A stretch of 64,000 bases of DNA from JBLIRR01 sp049472395. GTDB lineage: Bacteria > SZUA-182 > DTGQ01 > JBLIRR01. This document shows positions 15,451-24,851 of the stretch, piece by piece. Made by a program: the position numbers and the translations under genes. The DNA lies in the NCBI GenBank assembly GCA_049472395.1, contig JBLIRR010000002.1, positions 62,001-126,000 of the forward strand, given 5' to 3'. The notes beneath the pieces are model-generated. The model was not told the DNA's origin. It saw nothing but the letters and a program-made list of their open reading frames with translations, and did not search any database. The number at the start of each line of letters is the position of its first letter. The first letter of the stretch is position 1.

Positions 15451-17706
15451 ATGTCGCCCCTACAAAAAGCGATATTCTTAGGCTTTCTCATAGGGACAGT
15501 GGGCGTGGGGATGAGTCTTTTCCATTGTGCACATACTATGGAGGAAAATACGGGTCTGGGTTTATTATTCAAACTGAGGGGAGTAAGACACACACCCTCT
15601 GATGTTATCATAGTAAGTATAGACGAAGAATCGTCGGAGCATCTCGGTGTGCCCGGCAATCCGATTAAATGGCCTCGTTCACTTCATGCCCGTCTCACTG
15701 AAAATTTATCGAGAGAAGGTGCCAAGGTCATTGCCTTTGATATGCATTTCATAGAATCAAGTTCCGCTGAGGATGATCATTTATTTGCAGAGGCAATAAG
15801 AAAGGCCCGCAATGTAGTACTCTGTGATGCACTTAAGGCTAAGGAAGTACCAGTATCTGGCAGTGGCAGACCACATGCCGGAGCTCATAGGATCATAAAA
15901 ATAATAAAACCGCTTGCCCTCCTTTCCCGTTCTGCGGTTGCCACCGCACCTTTCCCTTTACCCAGAATCCCCTTTAAAGTGAATCGCTATTGGACATTCC
16001 AGCCGGGTACAGGAGATTCTCCGACCTTGCCGGTAGTGGCATTTCAACTCTTCACGTTGCAGATCTATGAGGAGTTTATTGATTTATTAGAAAAAGTAAG
16101 TCCACGTCACACCGGAAGACTGCCACATGAGAGCGATACAATAATTACTATACGCGGCCTTACCAGGTTGATTGGAGATATCCGGGAGATTTTCATAGGC
16201 GAGCCATTGATGAAAGAAAGAATGCTTGAAGCACTGGAGCAGGCATATCCCATATCTGTTGATGCAAAGAGGTATCGGTTGCTCACATCCCTTATAAAAA
16301 TGTATGGGGATACCAGTAGCAGGTATATAAATTTCTATGGCCCCCCTCGTACTATAACCACCATACCCTATTATAAAGCACTACAACTGGGAAACAGTGA
16401 AGGGAGGGAAACACAGATAGATGTAAAAGGCAAAGCCGTGTTTGTGGGCTCCTCGGAAATAGTCCACTCAGAGAGAAAAGATATTTTTTCTACGGTTTTT
16501 TCAGGACCAAAGGGTATATTTATAAGTGGGACAGAAATTGCAGCCTCCGCGTTCTTAAACATTTTAGAAGATACTCATGTGCACCCGATCAGCTTTTCTT
16601 CATATATTCTTACTATTCTTTTTTTTGGTATCTTGATGGGTATTATATGCCGTCTGTGCCCTGTTATTGTTGCCGCCTTGGGTGTGGCTGTTTTGAGCAT
16701 TTTCTATCTCATCGCTGCTCAGGTACAGTTTAAGAGCGCTCATATCTTGTATCCCATTGTGATCCCCTTATTTTTCCAAGCTCCTCTCGCCTTTTTGGGC
16801 GCTCTCTTATGGAACTATACCGATACAAAGAAGGAGCGCCAGAATATCAGAGATGCCTTTGAGTATTATCTTCCCAAAAATGTTGTTGATAAGGTAGTAA
16901 AAAATATAGCGCATATCAAGAAAGACAGGCAACTCGTCTACGGGATTTTTTTAAGCACGGATTTGGAGCAGTATACCTCTTTATCCGAAACCATGGAGCC
17001 CAAGGAACTTGCCAGCTTCATGAACAGTTACTATGAAATAATTTTCAAACCAACACGGCATTATGGTGGGATTGTATCAGATATAATAGGTGACTCTATG
17101 ATGGCGGTATGGATAGGGTCATCTCCTGAGACTGCTGCCAAGGATAAGGCATGTTGTGCGGCGCTTGATATTCAAGAGGCAATGCAACAGTTTAATCAAT
17201 CAACTAATACGCGAGCACTCACCACACGTATAGGGCTTCATTCCGGTCCCATTTTACTCGGTCACATTGGCGCTCTCGACCACTATGAGTACCGACCTGT
17301 TGGAGATATTGTCAACACCGCATCAAGGATAGAGTCTCTTAATAAGTATTTGGGCACGCGAGTGTTAGTATCTGATGAAATAATACATAAGCTCGATGAT
17401 TTCTTAACAAGAGAAGTCGGAAAATTTAAGCTGAAAGGAAAAAAGACGCTGATTGTGGTTCATGAGTTATTATGCCGTATGCACGAGTCTGATGAAAAAC
17501 AAAGGAGAGCCTGTGCGGTCTTTGCCGAGGCTCTTGACGCTTTTAGGAGGCAATTGTGGAATGAGGCAATAGAAAAATTCCATCAGACCATTGAACACTT
17601 AAGAGAAGATAATCCTTCTCAGTTTTATATAAAGTTATGCGAGCAGTATGAGAAGGAGACACCTCAGGGGCCGTGGGAAGGAGTGGTTAATATGGAAAAA
17701 AAATAG
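15451..17706 (+). CDS. CHASE2-domain class III adenylate/guanylate cyclase
   Basis: The N-terminus has a membrane helix, then a large extracytoplasmic CHASE2 sensor (VIIVSIDEESSEHLGVPG, WPRSLHARL, VIAFDMHF). Three membrane helices follow near residues 380-450, then a cytoplasmic class III cyclase domain. The catalytic metal Asp residues are present (STDLEQYTSL and IIGDSMMAVW), as are the Asn/Arg pair (NTASRIE). The substrate-specifying Lys before GD is Asp here, and the partner position, usually Asp or Thr, is Arg. A short helical tail follows. The frame extends to TTG 15445, but ATG 15451 has GGAG 6 bases upstream. It is paired with the FecR/TPR/barrel gene downstream. Confidence 0.88.
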   Translation: MSPLQKAIFLGFLIGTVGVGMSLFHCAHTMEENTGLGLLFKLRGVRHTPSDVIIVSIDEESSEHLGVPGNPIKWPRSLHARLTENLSREGAKVIAFDMHFIESSSAEDDHLFAEAIRKARNVVLCDALKAKEVPVSGSGRPHAGAHRIIKIIKPLALLSRSAVATAPFPLPRIPFKVNRYWTFQPGTGDSPTLPVVAFQLFTLQIYEEFIDLLEKVSPRHTGRLPHESDTIITIRGLTRLIGDIREIFIGEPLMKERMLEALEQAYPISVDAKRYRLLTSLIKMYGDTSSRYINFYGPPRTITTIPYYKALQLGNSEGRETQIDVKGKAVFVGSSEIVHSERKDIFSTVFSGPKGIFISGTEIAASAFLNILEDTHVHPISFSSYILTILFFGILMGIICRLCPVIVAALGVAVLSIFYLIAAQVQFKSAHILYPIVIPLFFQAPLAFLGALLWNYTDTKKERQNIRDAFEYYLPKNVVDKVVKNIAHIKKDRQLVYGIFLSTDLEQYTSLSETMEPKELASFMNSYYEIIFKPTRHYGGIVSDIIGDSMMAVWIGSSPETAAKDKACCAALDIQEAMQQFNQSTNTRALTTRIGLHSGPILLGHIGALDHYEYRPVGDIVNTASRIESLNKYLGTRVLVSDEIIHKLDDFLTREVGKFKLKGKKTLIVVHELLCRMHESDEKQRRACAVFAEALDAFRRQLWNEAIEKFHQTIEHLREDNPSQFYIKLCEQYEKETPQGPWEGVVNMEKK

Positions 17707-17765
17707 CGAAATATCGTGATATATACCGGGTGAGGTAAAAAGCCTAAAAAGAAAGAAGGAAAGCT

Positions 17766-20700
17766 ATGAGGAAGAATTCTCTGTATATTTTATATCTAAT
17801 TATAGGAATGAACCTATTGATAGGAGGGCTTTATCCCTCTGCGCCTTCTGCAGAAACTGGCGAGCAATGGGCTGCAAGAATTGTTTCAGTTCAGGGGAGT
17901 GTAGAGGTAAGAAGGTCTGGTGAAACACAGTGGCAGCCGGTTACATTAAATGATACCTATTACCCAGGTGATGTGATTCGGGTGAAGGAGAGGAGCCGCG
18001 CAGAGCTTGCCCTTATTAATGATCCAATTCTCCGTCTCGATGAGAACAGTACGATAATTCTCGGTGGATTACAAGAAGAACGATCCTCTCTCATAGATCT
18101 GCTTAAGGGAGCTGTCTATTTTTTCAGCAGATTTCCGCGTAGCTTAGAGGTACATACGACATTTGTAAATGCAGGCGTTGAGGGGACAGAGTTTTTAATG
18201 AGAGTAGAAGAAGATAAAACACTCCTTTCAATATTTGAAGGCAAGGTAGTAGCCTCGAATGATGTGGGCAGGATTACGCTTACCAGTGGCCAATCGGCAG
18301 TAGCAGAGGAAGGGAAAGAGCCTTCGGCAACCGTTGTAGTGCGTCCCCGGGATGCAGTGCAATGGGCATTGTACTATCCATCTGTGATCTATTTTCATCC
18401 GGATGAATTTCACGGTACGTCTGCTCGAGCGATTGAAAAATCCATACAGTTTTACCTGCGAGGTGATCTTCAGAAATCCTTCGAGAGCATAGAGGAGGTT
18501 CTGGATGATATACTTGATCCGCGTTTTTTTATCTGGCGCGCCTCCCTGCTTCTTTCTGTAGGACGTGTTTTCGAGGCAAGTGCAGATATCAAGCGAGCCT
18601 TGACTTTGGACTCAAAGTACAGCAATGCCTTTGCACTTCAATCCATAATTGAGGTAGTACAAAACGAGAAAGATAAAGCGCTTAGCCTCGCACAGGAGGC
18701 GGTTCTCCTGGATCCTGAGTCTGCTGCGGCGCATATTGCCCTTTCTTATGCACAACAGTCACATTTTGACCTTCAGGGGGCCCTCGCCAGCCTGAGAAAT
18801 GCAATCAGATGTGAGCCTGAAAATGCTCTTGCGTGGGCGAGGCTTGCTGAGCTTCAGCTTTCATTTGGCAATCTTGATAAAGCCCTTGAATCTGCCAAGA
18901 AGGCGGTAACGCTCAGCCCAACCCTCTCAAGGACACAGATGGTCCTCGGATTTGCCTATCTGGCACAGGTTAAGACAGAAAAGGCTCAGGAAGCCTTTAC
19001 ACGGGCAAGTGAATGTGATCAGGCTGCCCCCTTACCCATGCTGGGTCTTGGTCTTGCAAAGATCCGGGAGGGAGATTTGCCTGAGGGAAGAAGACAGATC
19101 GAGATTGCAGTATGCCTTGATCCTGACAATTCACTCATACGGAGCTATCTGGGGAAAGCTTACTTTGAAGAGAAACGGGATAAGGAGGCATCAGACCAAT
19201 ACATAATGGCCGAGAAGTTTGACCCATCAGATCCGACTCACTTTTTCTATAACGCCATCCGAAAACAGTCTGTGAATCGTCCAGTGGAAGCATTGCGTGA
19301 CCTGCACAAGGCTATTGAATTAAATGATAACCGGGCGGTATATCGTTCACGTCTACTGCTTGATTCGGACCTTGCCGCGCGAAGCGCGAGCCTTGCCAGA
19401 ATCTACAAAGATCTTGGCTTTGAGCAGCTCGCATTGATAGAAGGATGGAAATCTGTAAACATCGATCCTGCCAATTTCTCTGCTCATAGATTCTTGGCAG
19501 ATTCATACTCTGTTCTGCCGCGTCATGAAATTGCGCGGGTAAGCGAATTGCTCCAATCTCAACTCCTTCAGCCGCTCAATATTGCCCCCATTCAGCCTCG
19601 CCTCGCAGAAAGCAATCTATTCCTCATGAGCAGCGGAGGACCTATGGACCTTTCCTTTAATGAGTTTAATCGCCTCTTTAATAAAGACAAGAATGCCTTT
19701 CACACAAGTGGCTTTGCGGGTGAACACCACACCAATGGTGAAGAAGTAGTTCTGTCAGGCATTTACAAGAAAGCATCTTATAGCGTTGGAGGGGTTCATC
19801 TCGAGACAGAAGGATTTCGGGAGAACAATGACCAGGATGATGATATTTATAACGCCTTTGTACAAATGGAACTTTCTTACAAAACGAGCATTCAGGCTGA
19901 ATGTAGATACAGAAATACTCAAAATGGAGATCTTGAGCTTAAATTCCTCTCAGATGACTTTAAGCCCAACTGGCGAGAGGAAAAAGAGACAGCCTCCTAC
20001 CGCATCGGTTTTCGTCACTCTTTTTCACCGGGTTCTATCCTCCTCGCCTCATTTATGTATCATGATATAGATTGTCAATTGCAGGATGAACCTACTGTTC
20101 CCTTTATTGATTCTATTAATACTAAAATAAATGAAAATTCCATGAGTAGTGAGTTTCAACACTTATGCTGTTTGAAACACATGAGCATTATCAGTGGGGT
20201 AGGATATTTCAATATAAATGGGAAGGATGAAACTACTACAGAGCTTAACTTCCCTCCTCCTCCCATAGGTCCTGGACCGAGCACCAATTTTCAGCTCTCG
20301 GATAGGGATGTGGAGCATACTAATCTTTATATTTATAGCCATATCAGCTCTCTGAAGAACGTGACACTGACTATCGGAAGCAGTGCTGACTTCTTTGATA
20401 GTGAGAGGTCGAATACGGTGGATAGAGACCAGGTGAATCCAAAATTGGGGATTACCTGGCATCCTCTTCCTGTAACTACATTTCGCGCTGCTGTATTCAG
20501 GATTTTAAAAAGAACGCTTATTGCAGATCAGACCCTTGAACCAACACAGGTAGCCGGCTTTAATCAATTTTTTGATGACCCCGATTCAACGGATTCATGG
20601 CGCTATAGCGGTGCTATTGATCAGAAATTCTCTCAAAACCTATATGGAGGAGTGGAGTTTTTTCAGCGACACCTGCATGTGCATTATAAGAGCTTAAGGG

Positions 20701-21185
20701 GTACCCCCCCTGACAGATATACCGTGTGCCAAATCGTGGACTGGCAAGAATATCTGGGGCGTGCCCATCTTTTCTGGACACCTTATGCATGGGTGGCATT
20801 CAGCGGGGAATATCTATATGAAAGATTTGAAAGGGATGAGGAATACACTTTAGGCATAAAGGAAGTGACCACACATCGTATTCCTTTAGGGATTAATTTC
20901 TTTTGTGGTTCCGGATTAAGTACCTCATTGAAAGCGACTTATTTTAATCAAGATGGTGATTTTGCGCCACAAAATGCCGATCCTGGAACCTTTGAACATG
21001 GTGAAGATCATTTCTGGATAGTAGATGCCGCATTCAGTTACCGTCTGCCTAAGCGGTATGGTTTGATAACGGTTGGAGCGACGAATCTTTTTGACGAAGA
21101 TTTCAGGTATCAGGAAACAGACATTGATAATCCAATTATTCAACCAGACAGAACATTCTTCGCGAGAGTTACGTTGGCGTTTTAA
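17766..21185 (+). CDS. FecR-TPR-outer-membrane barrel fusion protein
   Basis: A signal peptide is followed by a FecR domain (about residues 35-200: SVQGSVEVRRSGETQW, YYPGDVIRV, RAELAL, LKGAVYFFS, VNAGVEGTEF). TPR repeats then run to about residue 590 (for example AAHIALSYAQQSHFDLQGAL). From about 640 to the end are amphipathic beta strands closing with RVTLAF, the C-terminal Phe of an outer-membrane barrel similar to the TonB-dependent receptor barrel. No plug domain was seen. The gene follows the CHASE2 cyclase by 59 bases and has a good site (AAGAAGGAAAG). FecR/TPR proteins beside CHASE2 cyclases are a recurring pair; together they could form an envelope-sensing unit. Confidence 0.85.
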   Translation: MRKNSLYILYLIIGMNLLIGGLYPSAPSAETGEQWAARIVSVQGSVEVRRSGETQWQPVTLNDTYYPGDVIRVKERSRAELALINDPILRLDENSTIILGGLQEERSSLIDLLKGAVYFFSRFPRSLEVHTTFVNAGVEGTEFLMRVEEDKTLLSIFEGKVVASNDVGRITLTSGQSAVAEEGKEPSATVVVRPRDAVQWALYYPSVIYFHPDEFHGTSARAIEKSIQFYLRGDLQKSFESIEEVLDDILDPRFFIWRASLLLSVGRVFEASADIKRALTLDSKYSNAFALQSIIEVVQNEKDKALSLAQEAVLLDPESAAAHIALSYAQQSHFDLQGALASLRNAIRCEPENALAWARLAELQLSFGNLDKALESAKKAVTLSPTLSRTQMVLGFAYLAQVKTEKAQEAFTRASECDQAAPLPMLGLGLAKIREGDLPEGRRQIEIAVCLDPDNSLIRSYLGKAYFEEKRDKEASDQYIMAEKFDPSDPTHFFYNAIRKQSVNRPVEALRDLHKAIELNDNRAVYRSRLLLDSDLAARSASLARIYKDLGFEQLALIEGWKSVNIDPANFSAHRFLADSYSVLPRHEIARVSELLQSQLLQPLNIAPIQPRLAESNLFLMSSGGPMDLSFNEFNRLFNKDKNAFHTSGFAGEHHTNGEEVVLSGIYKKASYSVGGVHLETEGFRENNDQDDDIYNAFVQMELSYKTSIQAECRYRNTQNGDLELKFLSDDFKPNWREEKETASYRIGFRHSFSPGSILLASFMYHDIDCQLQDEPTVPFIDSINTKINENSMSSEFQHLCCLKHMSIISGVGYFNINGKDETTTELNFPPPPIGPGPSTNFQLSDRDVEHTNLYIYSHISSLKNVTLTIGSSADFFDSERSNTVDRDQVNPKLGITWHPLPVTTFRAAVFRILKRTLIADQTLEPTQVAGFNQFFDDPDSTDSWRYSGAIDQKFSQNLYGGVEFFQRHLHVHYKSLRGTPPDRYTVCQIVDWQEYLGRAHLFWTPYAWVAFSGEYLYERFERDEEYTLGIKEVTTHRIPLGINFFCGSGLSTSLKATYFNQDGDFAPQNADPGTFEHGEDHFWIVDAAFSYRLPKRYGLITVGATNLFDEDFRYQETDIDNPIIQPDRTFFARVTLAF

Positions 21186-21405
21186 AATCTATTTTAATTT
21201 TATTATTTGACAATAAAAATAAAAAAAATATAATAAATCTATAATCTATTATAGCCCACATAGCAAAAACTGGTCGGTTCAGAATCTATGCCTTCATTAT
21301 CTTTGTCCCAATCAACACTAAAAAAGAGAAGGGAGGTGATAAGAAAAGAAAACAAGGCATTATTAAAAGCCATTTTTATTAATATACACAGAGGAGGTTC
21401 AACTC

Positions 21406-22236
21406 ATGATTAAAAGAAAAGGGATAGTTACATTTTTTATTTGTTTGACAATAGGATTATTGATTTGTAGTGTGGGTATAAGAAACACATCAGCACAATT
21501 GCCGTCAACGGGATATACTTCTGCTAATCTTTGGCAGAGCCAATATAGTATTCCCCAAGTATCACTCGCAATCGGGAGTTCGCAGTGCTGGCAAGGACTT
21601 TTCCCTGTTATGGACTTAATCTGGAGTCCAACCCCTGCGCCAACGTCTTGGGGTACGCCGGTAGTCCCCTTAGAATCAAAGGCTCCTAAGTTAGAATCCC
21701 TTACCATTCAGCCCGCCCGCTTTAGTCTTACCAAAGCCGGAATGATTAAAGAATTGATTGTTATAGGATATTTCTCTGATGGTGCAACTCAAGATTTAAC
21801 GATGGCAACAAGCTGTACTACATATACCTCGAATGATACAGATATTGCTATAGTAGACAAGAACGGAAAAGTAACGGCAAAAAAAGAGGGTCAAGTAACG
21901 ATCGCTGCCTCTAATAATGGAATAACAGCATTTGCTACTGGGATCATCAGTATTGCCGGAACTCCAGGAATAAAGCCTGTTTTAAAATCAACCACGTACC
22001 AAATGGGGCCATGTGAGGTGATTGTAGATAAGGGTGCATCAAAAGACATTGTGACTTCTAACTGTAAGGTAACAGGCCCTATGCTCACAAGTGACCTAAT
22101 GTTATGTAAAGGGGAAGATGGAGATTGTAAGACCATAGGATGGATTGCAGATGATACGATAATCGAGGCCCATAGTAGTCCGGGATGCTATTATTATTTT
22201 TTTTATGGTGAATGCTGGCAAATATGTGACTATTAA
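21406..22236 (+). CDS. Secreted protein with a bacterial Ig-like (Big_2) domain
   Basis: A signal peptide (about 30 residues, ending TSAQL) is followed by a linker rich in Pro and Ser. A Big_2-type domain lies at about residues 95-185 (LESLTIQPARFSL, GYFSDGATQDLT, TSNDTDIAIVDKNGKVTAKKEGQVTIAAS). The C-terminal 90 residues contain several Cys and end in a Tyr-rich stretch. A strong GAGGAGG precedes ATG 21406. Big_2 modules occur in surface adhesins and exported proteins; the specific role is unknown. Confidence 0.8.
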   Translation: MIKRKGIVTFFICLTIGLLICSVGIRNTSAQLPSTGYTSANLWQSQYSIPQVSLAIGSSQCWQGLFPVMDLIWSPTPAPTSWGTPVVPLESKAPKLESLTIQPARFSLTKAGMIKELIVIGYFSDGATQDLTMATSCTTYTSNDTDIAIVDKNGKVTAKKEGQVTIAASNNGITAFATGIISIAGTPGIKPVLKSTTYQMGPCEVIVDKGASKDIVTSNCKVTGPMLTSDLMLCKGEDGDCKTIGWIADDTIIEAHSSPGCYYYFFYGECWQICDY

Positions 22237-22327
22237 AGTTAGAGAGGTAATAATATTTGTCCTATATACAGGCACATACGATTCTTTACTGTCCTGATGA
22301 TTTTTCCAGAAATTTCAGAGAATAAAG

Positions 22328-22349
22328 GCAGGGCCAGAAATGGCCCTGC
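22328..22349 (-). terminator. Hairpin terminator after the sigma-54 activator gene
   Basis: GCAGGGCCA and TGGCCCTGC form a perfect 9-base stem around a 4-base loop, GAAA on the plus strand. On the minus strand it is followed by CTTTATTCT, so it best serves the leftward activator gene; it may also slow the rightward transcript. Confidence 0.65.
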
Positions 22350-22402
22350 TGCAGTTCCAATAAGTGTCATCAATATTATAGAAAAAACATAAGGTAAATT
22401 AA

Positions 22403-24052
22403 TTATGAGTTTTTTCTATAGTGTTTTAAATCCAATTTGTATTTAAGCACTAATTGGGCTAACCATGAGCGGTTCATTTTTGTCTGACGTGCTGCTTCCG
22501 ATATGTTTCCATGGGTGCGGGGGAGCAGTTTTTTCAAAAACAGTAACTCGACCTTCTCTTCTGCCTTCTTTCGGGCCCTGGCTTTTGCTGCTTTTAATTC
22601 ATCATTGTTCCGGGGAAGAGGGTATAATTCTTCATAATCAACCATCATTTTGGGAGAGAATTTTTCATCACATAGTTCCGGCGGAAGCTCGTCAATCCCT
22701 ATGAGATTGCTCCTGCATAATATAATGGCTCTTTCGATTATGTGTTCAAGCTCCCTTACATTTCCGGGATACACATAGTGCAGTAAAATATGGAGGGCGT
22801 CGGATTTTACCCCCTGTATGTGCGTGCCTAATTTTTTATTGTATATTTTGATGAAATGCTCAATCAGAAGCGGAATGTCGTTCTTTCTGTCACGCAAGGG
22901 CGGTATTTCCAATTCAAACACTTTGAGCCTGTAATATAAATCCTGACGGAATTTTCCCTCCTCTACCAGCCGTGCTAAATTCTGGTGAGTTGCCAAAATC
23001 AAGCGCACATCAATATGAATATCATTATTGGTGCCCAAGCGCTGTATTGTTCCCTCTTGAAGGACACGTAAAAGCTTAACTTGAAGATTGAGAGGCATAT
23101 CCCCGATCTCGTCCAAAAAAACTGTTCCATAATTGGCGTCTTCAAAATGGCCAATCCGCCGCATATGCGCATTAGTAAATGCACCCTTTTCATGCCCGAA
23201 TAACTCGCTTTCCAATAAATTTTCAGGGATAGCACCACAGTTGATCGCCACAAAATTCTTTGATGAGCGAGGGCTGTAGTTATGGATTGCCTGGGCTATT
23301 AATTCCTTACCCGTGCCTGTTTCGCCGTATATCAACACTGTAGTGTCGGTGAGCGCAACCTGCTCTGCCTTTTTGAGAATATCGACAAATATATCACTAC
23401 AACAGATAATATTTTCAAACCTATATTTCTGTTTGACAGAGCGCCTTAATTTTGCATTCTGACGTCTGAGCATGGCTTCAGCTTTTTGGAGCTGGGCATA
23501 GAGAGTGGCTTTCTCAATTGATATGGCGACATTGTCTGCCATAGAGAGTAAAAGCTGTTGGTCATCCTTGGTGAAGGCCCCATTTTTTTTATTGACTGCC
23601 TCAAGGACACCGAATATTTCCTTTGTACCCCGCAGGGGCACACATAAAACAGATTTTGTCATGCATTTGGTAATCTCATCTATACCTTTGTAAAAACGTT
23701 TATCCTTTGTCACATCCTGAACAATCGCAGGTTTGCCTTGACAAAATACCCAGCCGGCAATGCCCTTATCTTTAGGGAAGCGAAGGTGCTTCAGGTGGTT
23801 CTCTATCTCTGAGGTTTCTTCCGCAACAACCGGGAAATAGAACATTTTTTCATTGGGATCCCAAAATATGAGAGAGGTGCCATGAACATCAAGAATTTCT
23901 TTTGTTTTCTTTAAGATAAATTTTAATAATTCATCTCGATCAATAATTGAGTTAACAGCGCGAGTAATATCATAGAGCATAGTAAGTTGGCTTAGCTTTT
24001 GTTTTAGATCGGAATTACTCATATATAAATTTTTATCTGATACAGAATCCAT
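22403..24052 (-). CDS. GAF-domain sigma-54-dependent transcriptional activator
   Basis: This 549-residue enhancer-binding protein has a GAF sensor (about 20-175), a linker helix, then the AAA+ domain with Walker A GETGTGKE near residue 245 and Walker B TVFLDEIGD. The sigma-54 contact loop reads GAFTNA instead of GAFTGA. The second region of homology and the C-terminal Fis-type HTH (GNISEAARQTKMNRSWLAQLV) follow. It is likely activated by a ligand or protein binding to GAF rather than by phosphorylation. A textbook sigma-70 promoter sits just upstream at 24079-24107. Confidence 0.9.
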   Translation of the reverse strand: MDSVSDKNLYMSNSDLKQKLSQLTMLYDITRAVNSIIDRDELLKFILKKTKEILDVHGTSLIFWDPNEKMFYFPVVAEETSEIENHLKHLRFPKDKGIAGWVFCQGKPAIVQDVTKDKRFYKGIDEITKCMTKSVLCVPLRGTKEIFGVLEAVNKKNGAFTKDDQQLLLSMADNVAISIEKATLYAQLQKAEAMLRRQNAKLRRSVKQKYRFENIICCSDIFVDILKKAEQVALTDTTVLIYGETGTGKELIAQAIHNYSPRSSKNFVAINCGAIPENLLESELFGHEKGAFTNAHMRRIGHFEDANYGTVFLDEIGDMPLNLQVKLLRVLQEGTIQRLGTNNDIHIDVRLILATHQNLARLVEEGKFRQDLYYRLKVFELEIPPLRDRKNDIPLLIEHFIKIYNKKLGTHIQGVKSDALHILLHYVYPGNVRELEHIIERAIILCRSNLIGIDELPPELCDEKFSPKMMVDYEELYPLPRNNDELKAAKARARKKAEEKVELLFLKKLLPRTHGNISEAARQTKMNRSWLAQLVLKYKLDLKHYRKNS

Positions 24053-24078
24053 AATATAGATTGATACCTCTTATTGAA

Positions 24079-24107
24079 ATAATAAACAAAATAAGTATTA
24101 TTGTCAA
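24079..24107 (-). promoter_or_regulatory. Sigma-70 promoter of the activator gene
   Basis: TTGACA (24102-24107) and TATTAT (24079-24084), on the minus strand, are 17 bases apart. This predicts a start near 24072, 20 bases before the activator ATG. Confidence 0.7.
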
Positions 24108-24266
24108 TTAATGATACCTGACAATTCTATCCTCTATGCGTTGAGCGAAGCAATAATTTCTAAATATATAAACAATGAGTGCCGATAATAGAGATAGGTG
24201 TATAATAACCTGTATAGTAGAAGAGTAACTCTCCTTTTTAAAAGGATATTTTTTAGGAATAGTAGG

Positions 24267-24851
24267 ATGGATATTTTATTTATTTTAATTTCAATTGCAA
24301 TATTTTTTTTCTTTGTAATAATTATTTTGCGTTGTAATTTATATATCAGAAAGCACACGTGGAGAGTAAGGGATAGGAGTGTTGCATTAAATAGGATTGA
24401 GCCGGTGAGGGCTGAAAGACGTAAATATTCCAGAACAGAGTTAACAATGATATCCATGATACAAGCTTTCCAGGATAATAAAGCGGGCATGAGGGGAAGA
24501 GAGGGGGTGAGCAACGCTTGTATTATTGCATTCCATGAAAGATTTGGAGGGCCTTGGCTTTCTTTACCAGTTATTTCGAGCCAAAATATGCAAGTAAAAA
24601 TAAAAAATATTAGTCTTGGTGGCGCTTTTATCCTTTGTAAAAAGCCGCTCCCTTCGCATGAATATTTTAATTTAGTATTTACTACGCATAATAATAAAAC
24701 TTTCCTTTTGAATGCAAAAGCTGTCTGGTCAAATATAGGTACCAATAGGAAAAAGAGCATACCCTCTGGTAGTGGTATTCGTTTTCTTAAAATCTCGGAA
24801 GATGATAAAAGGCGTTTAGGTGAGGTGATTGAAGGGGAGATTGTTTCATGA
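24267..24851 (+). CDS. Membrane-anchored PilZ-domain protein
   Basis: One N-terminal membrane helix (ILFILISIAIFFFFVIIIL) is followed by a cytoplasmic PilZ domain. The c-di-GMP-binding signatures are both present: the RxxxR loop as RRKYSR and the (D/N)xSxxG motif as NISLGG, followed by beta strands ending SGIRFLKIS. The domain is longer than usual between these motifs (about 65 residues inserted). The frame extends to a GTG at 24198, but ATG 24267 follows AGGAATAGTAGG and keeps the helix at the N-terminus. The stop overlaps the next start (ATGA), so it is coupled to the DUF2157 gene. Confidence 0.75.
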   Translation: MDILFILISIAIFFFFVIIILRCNLYIRKHTWRVRDRSVALNRIEPVRAERRKYSRTELTMISMIQAFQDNKAGMRGREGVSNACIIAFHERFGGPWLSLPVISSQNMQVKIKNISLGGAFILCKKPLPSHEYFNLVFTTHNNKTFLLNAKAVWSNIGTNRKKSIPSGSGIRFLKISEDDKRRLGEVIEGEIVS

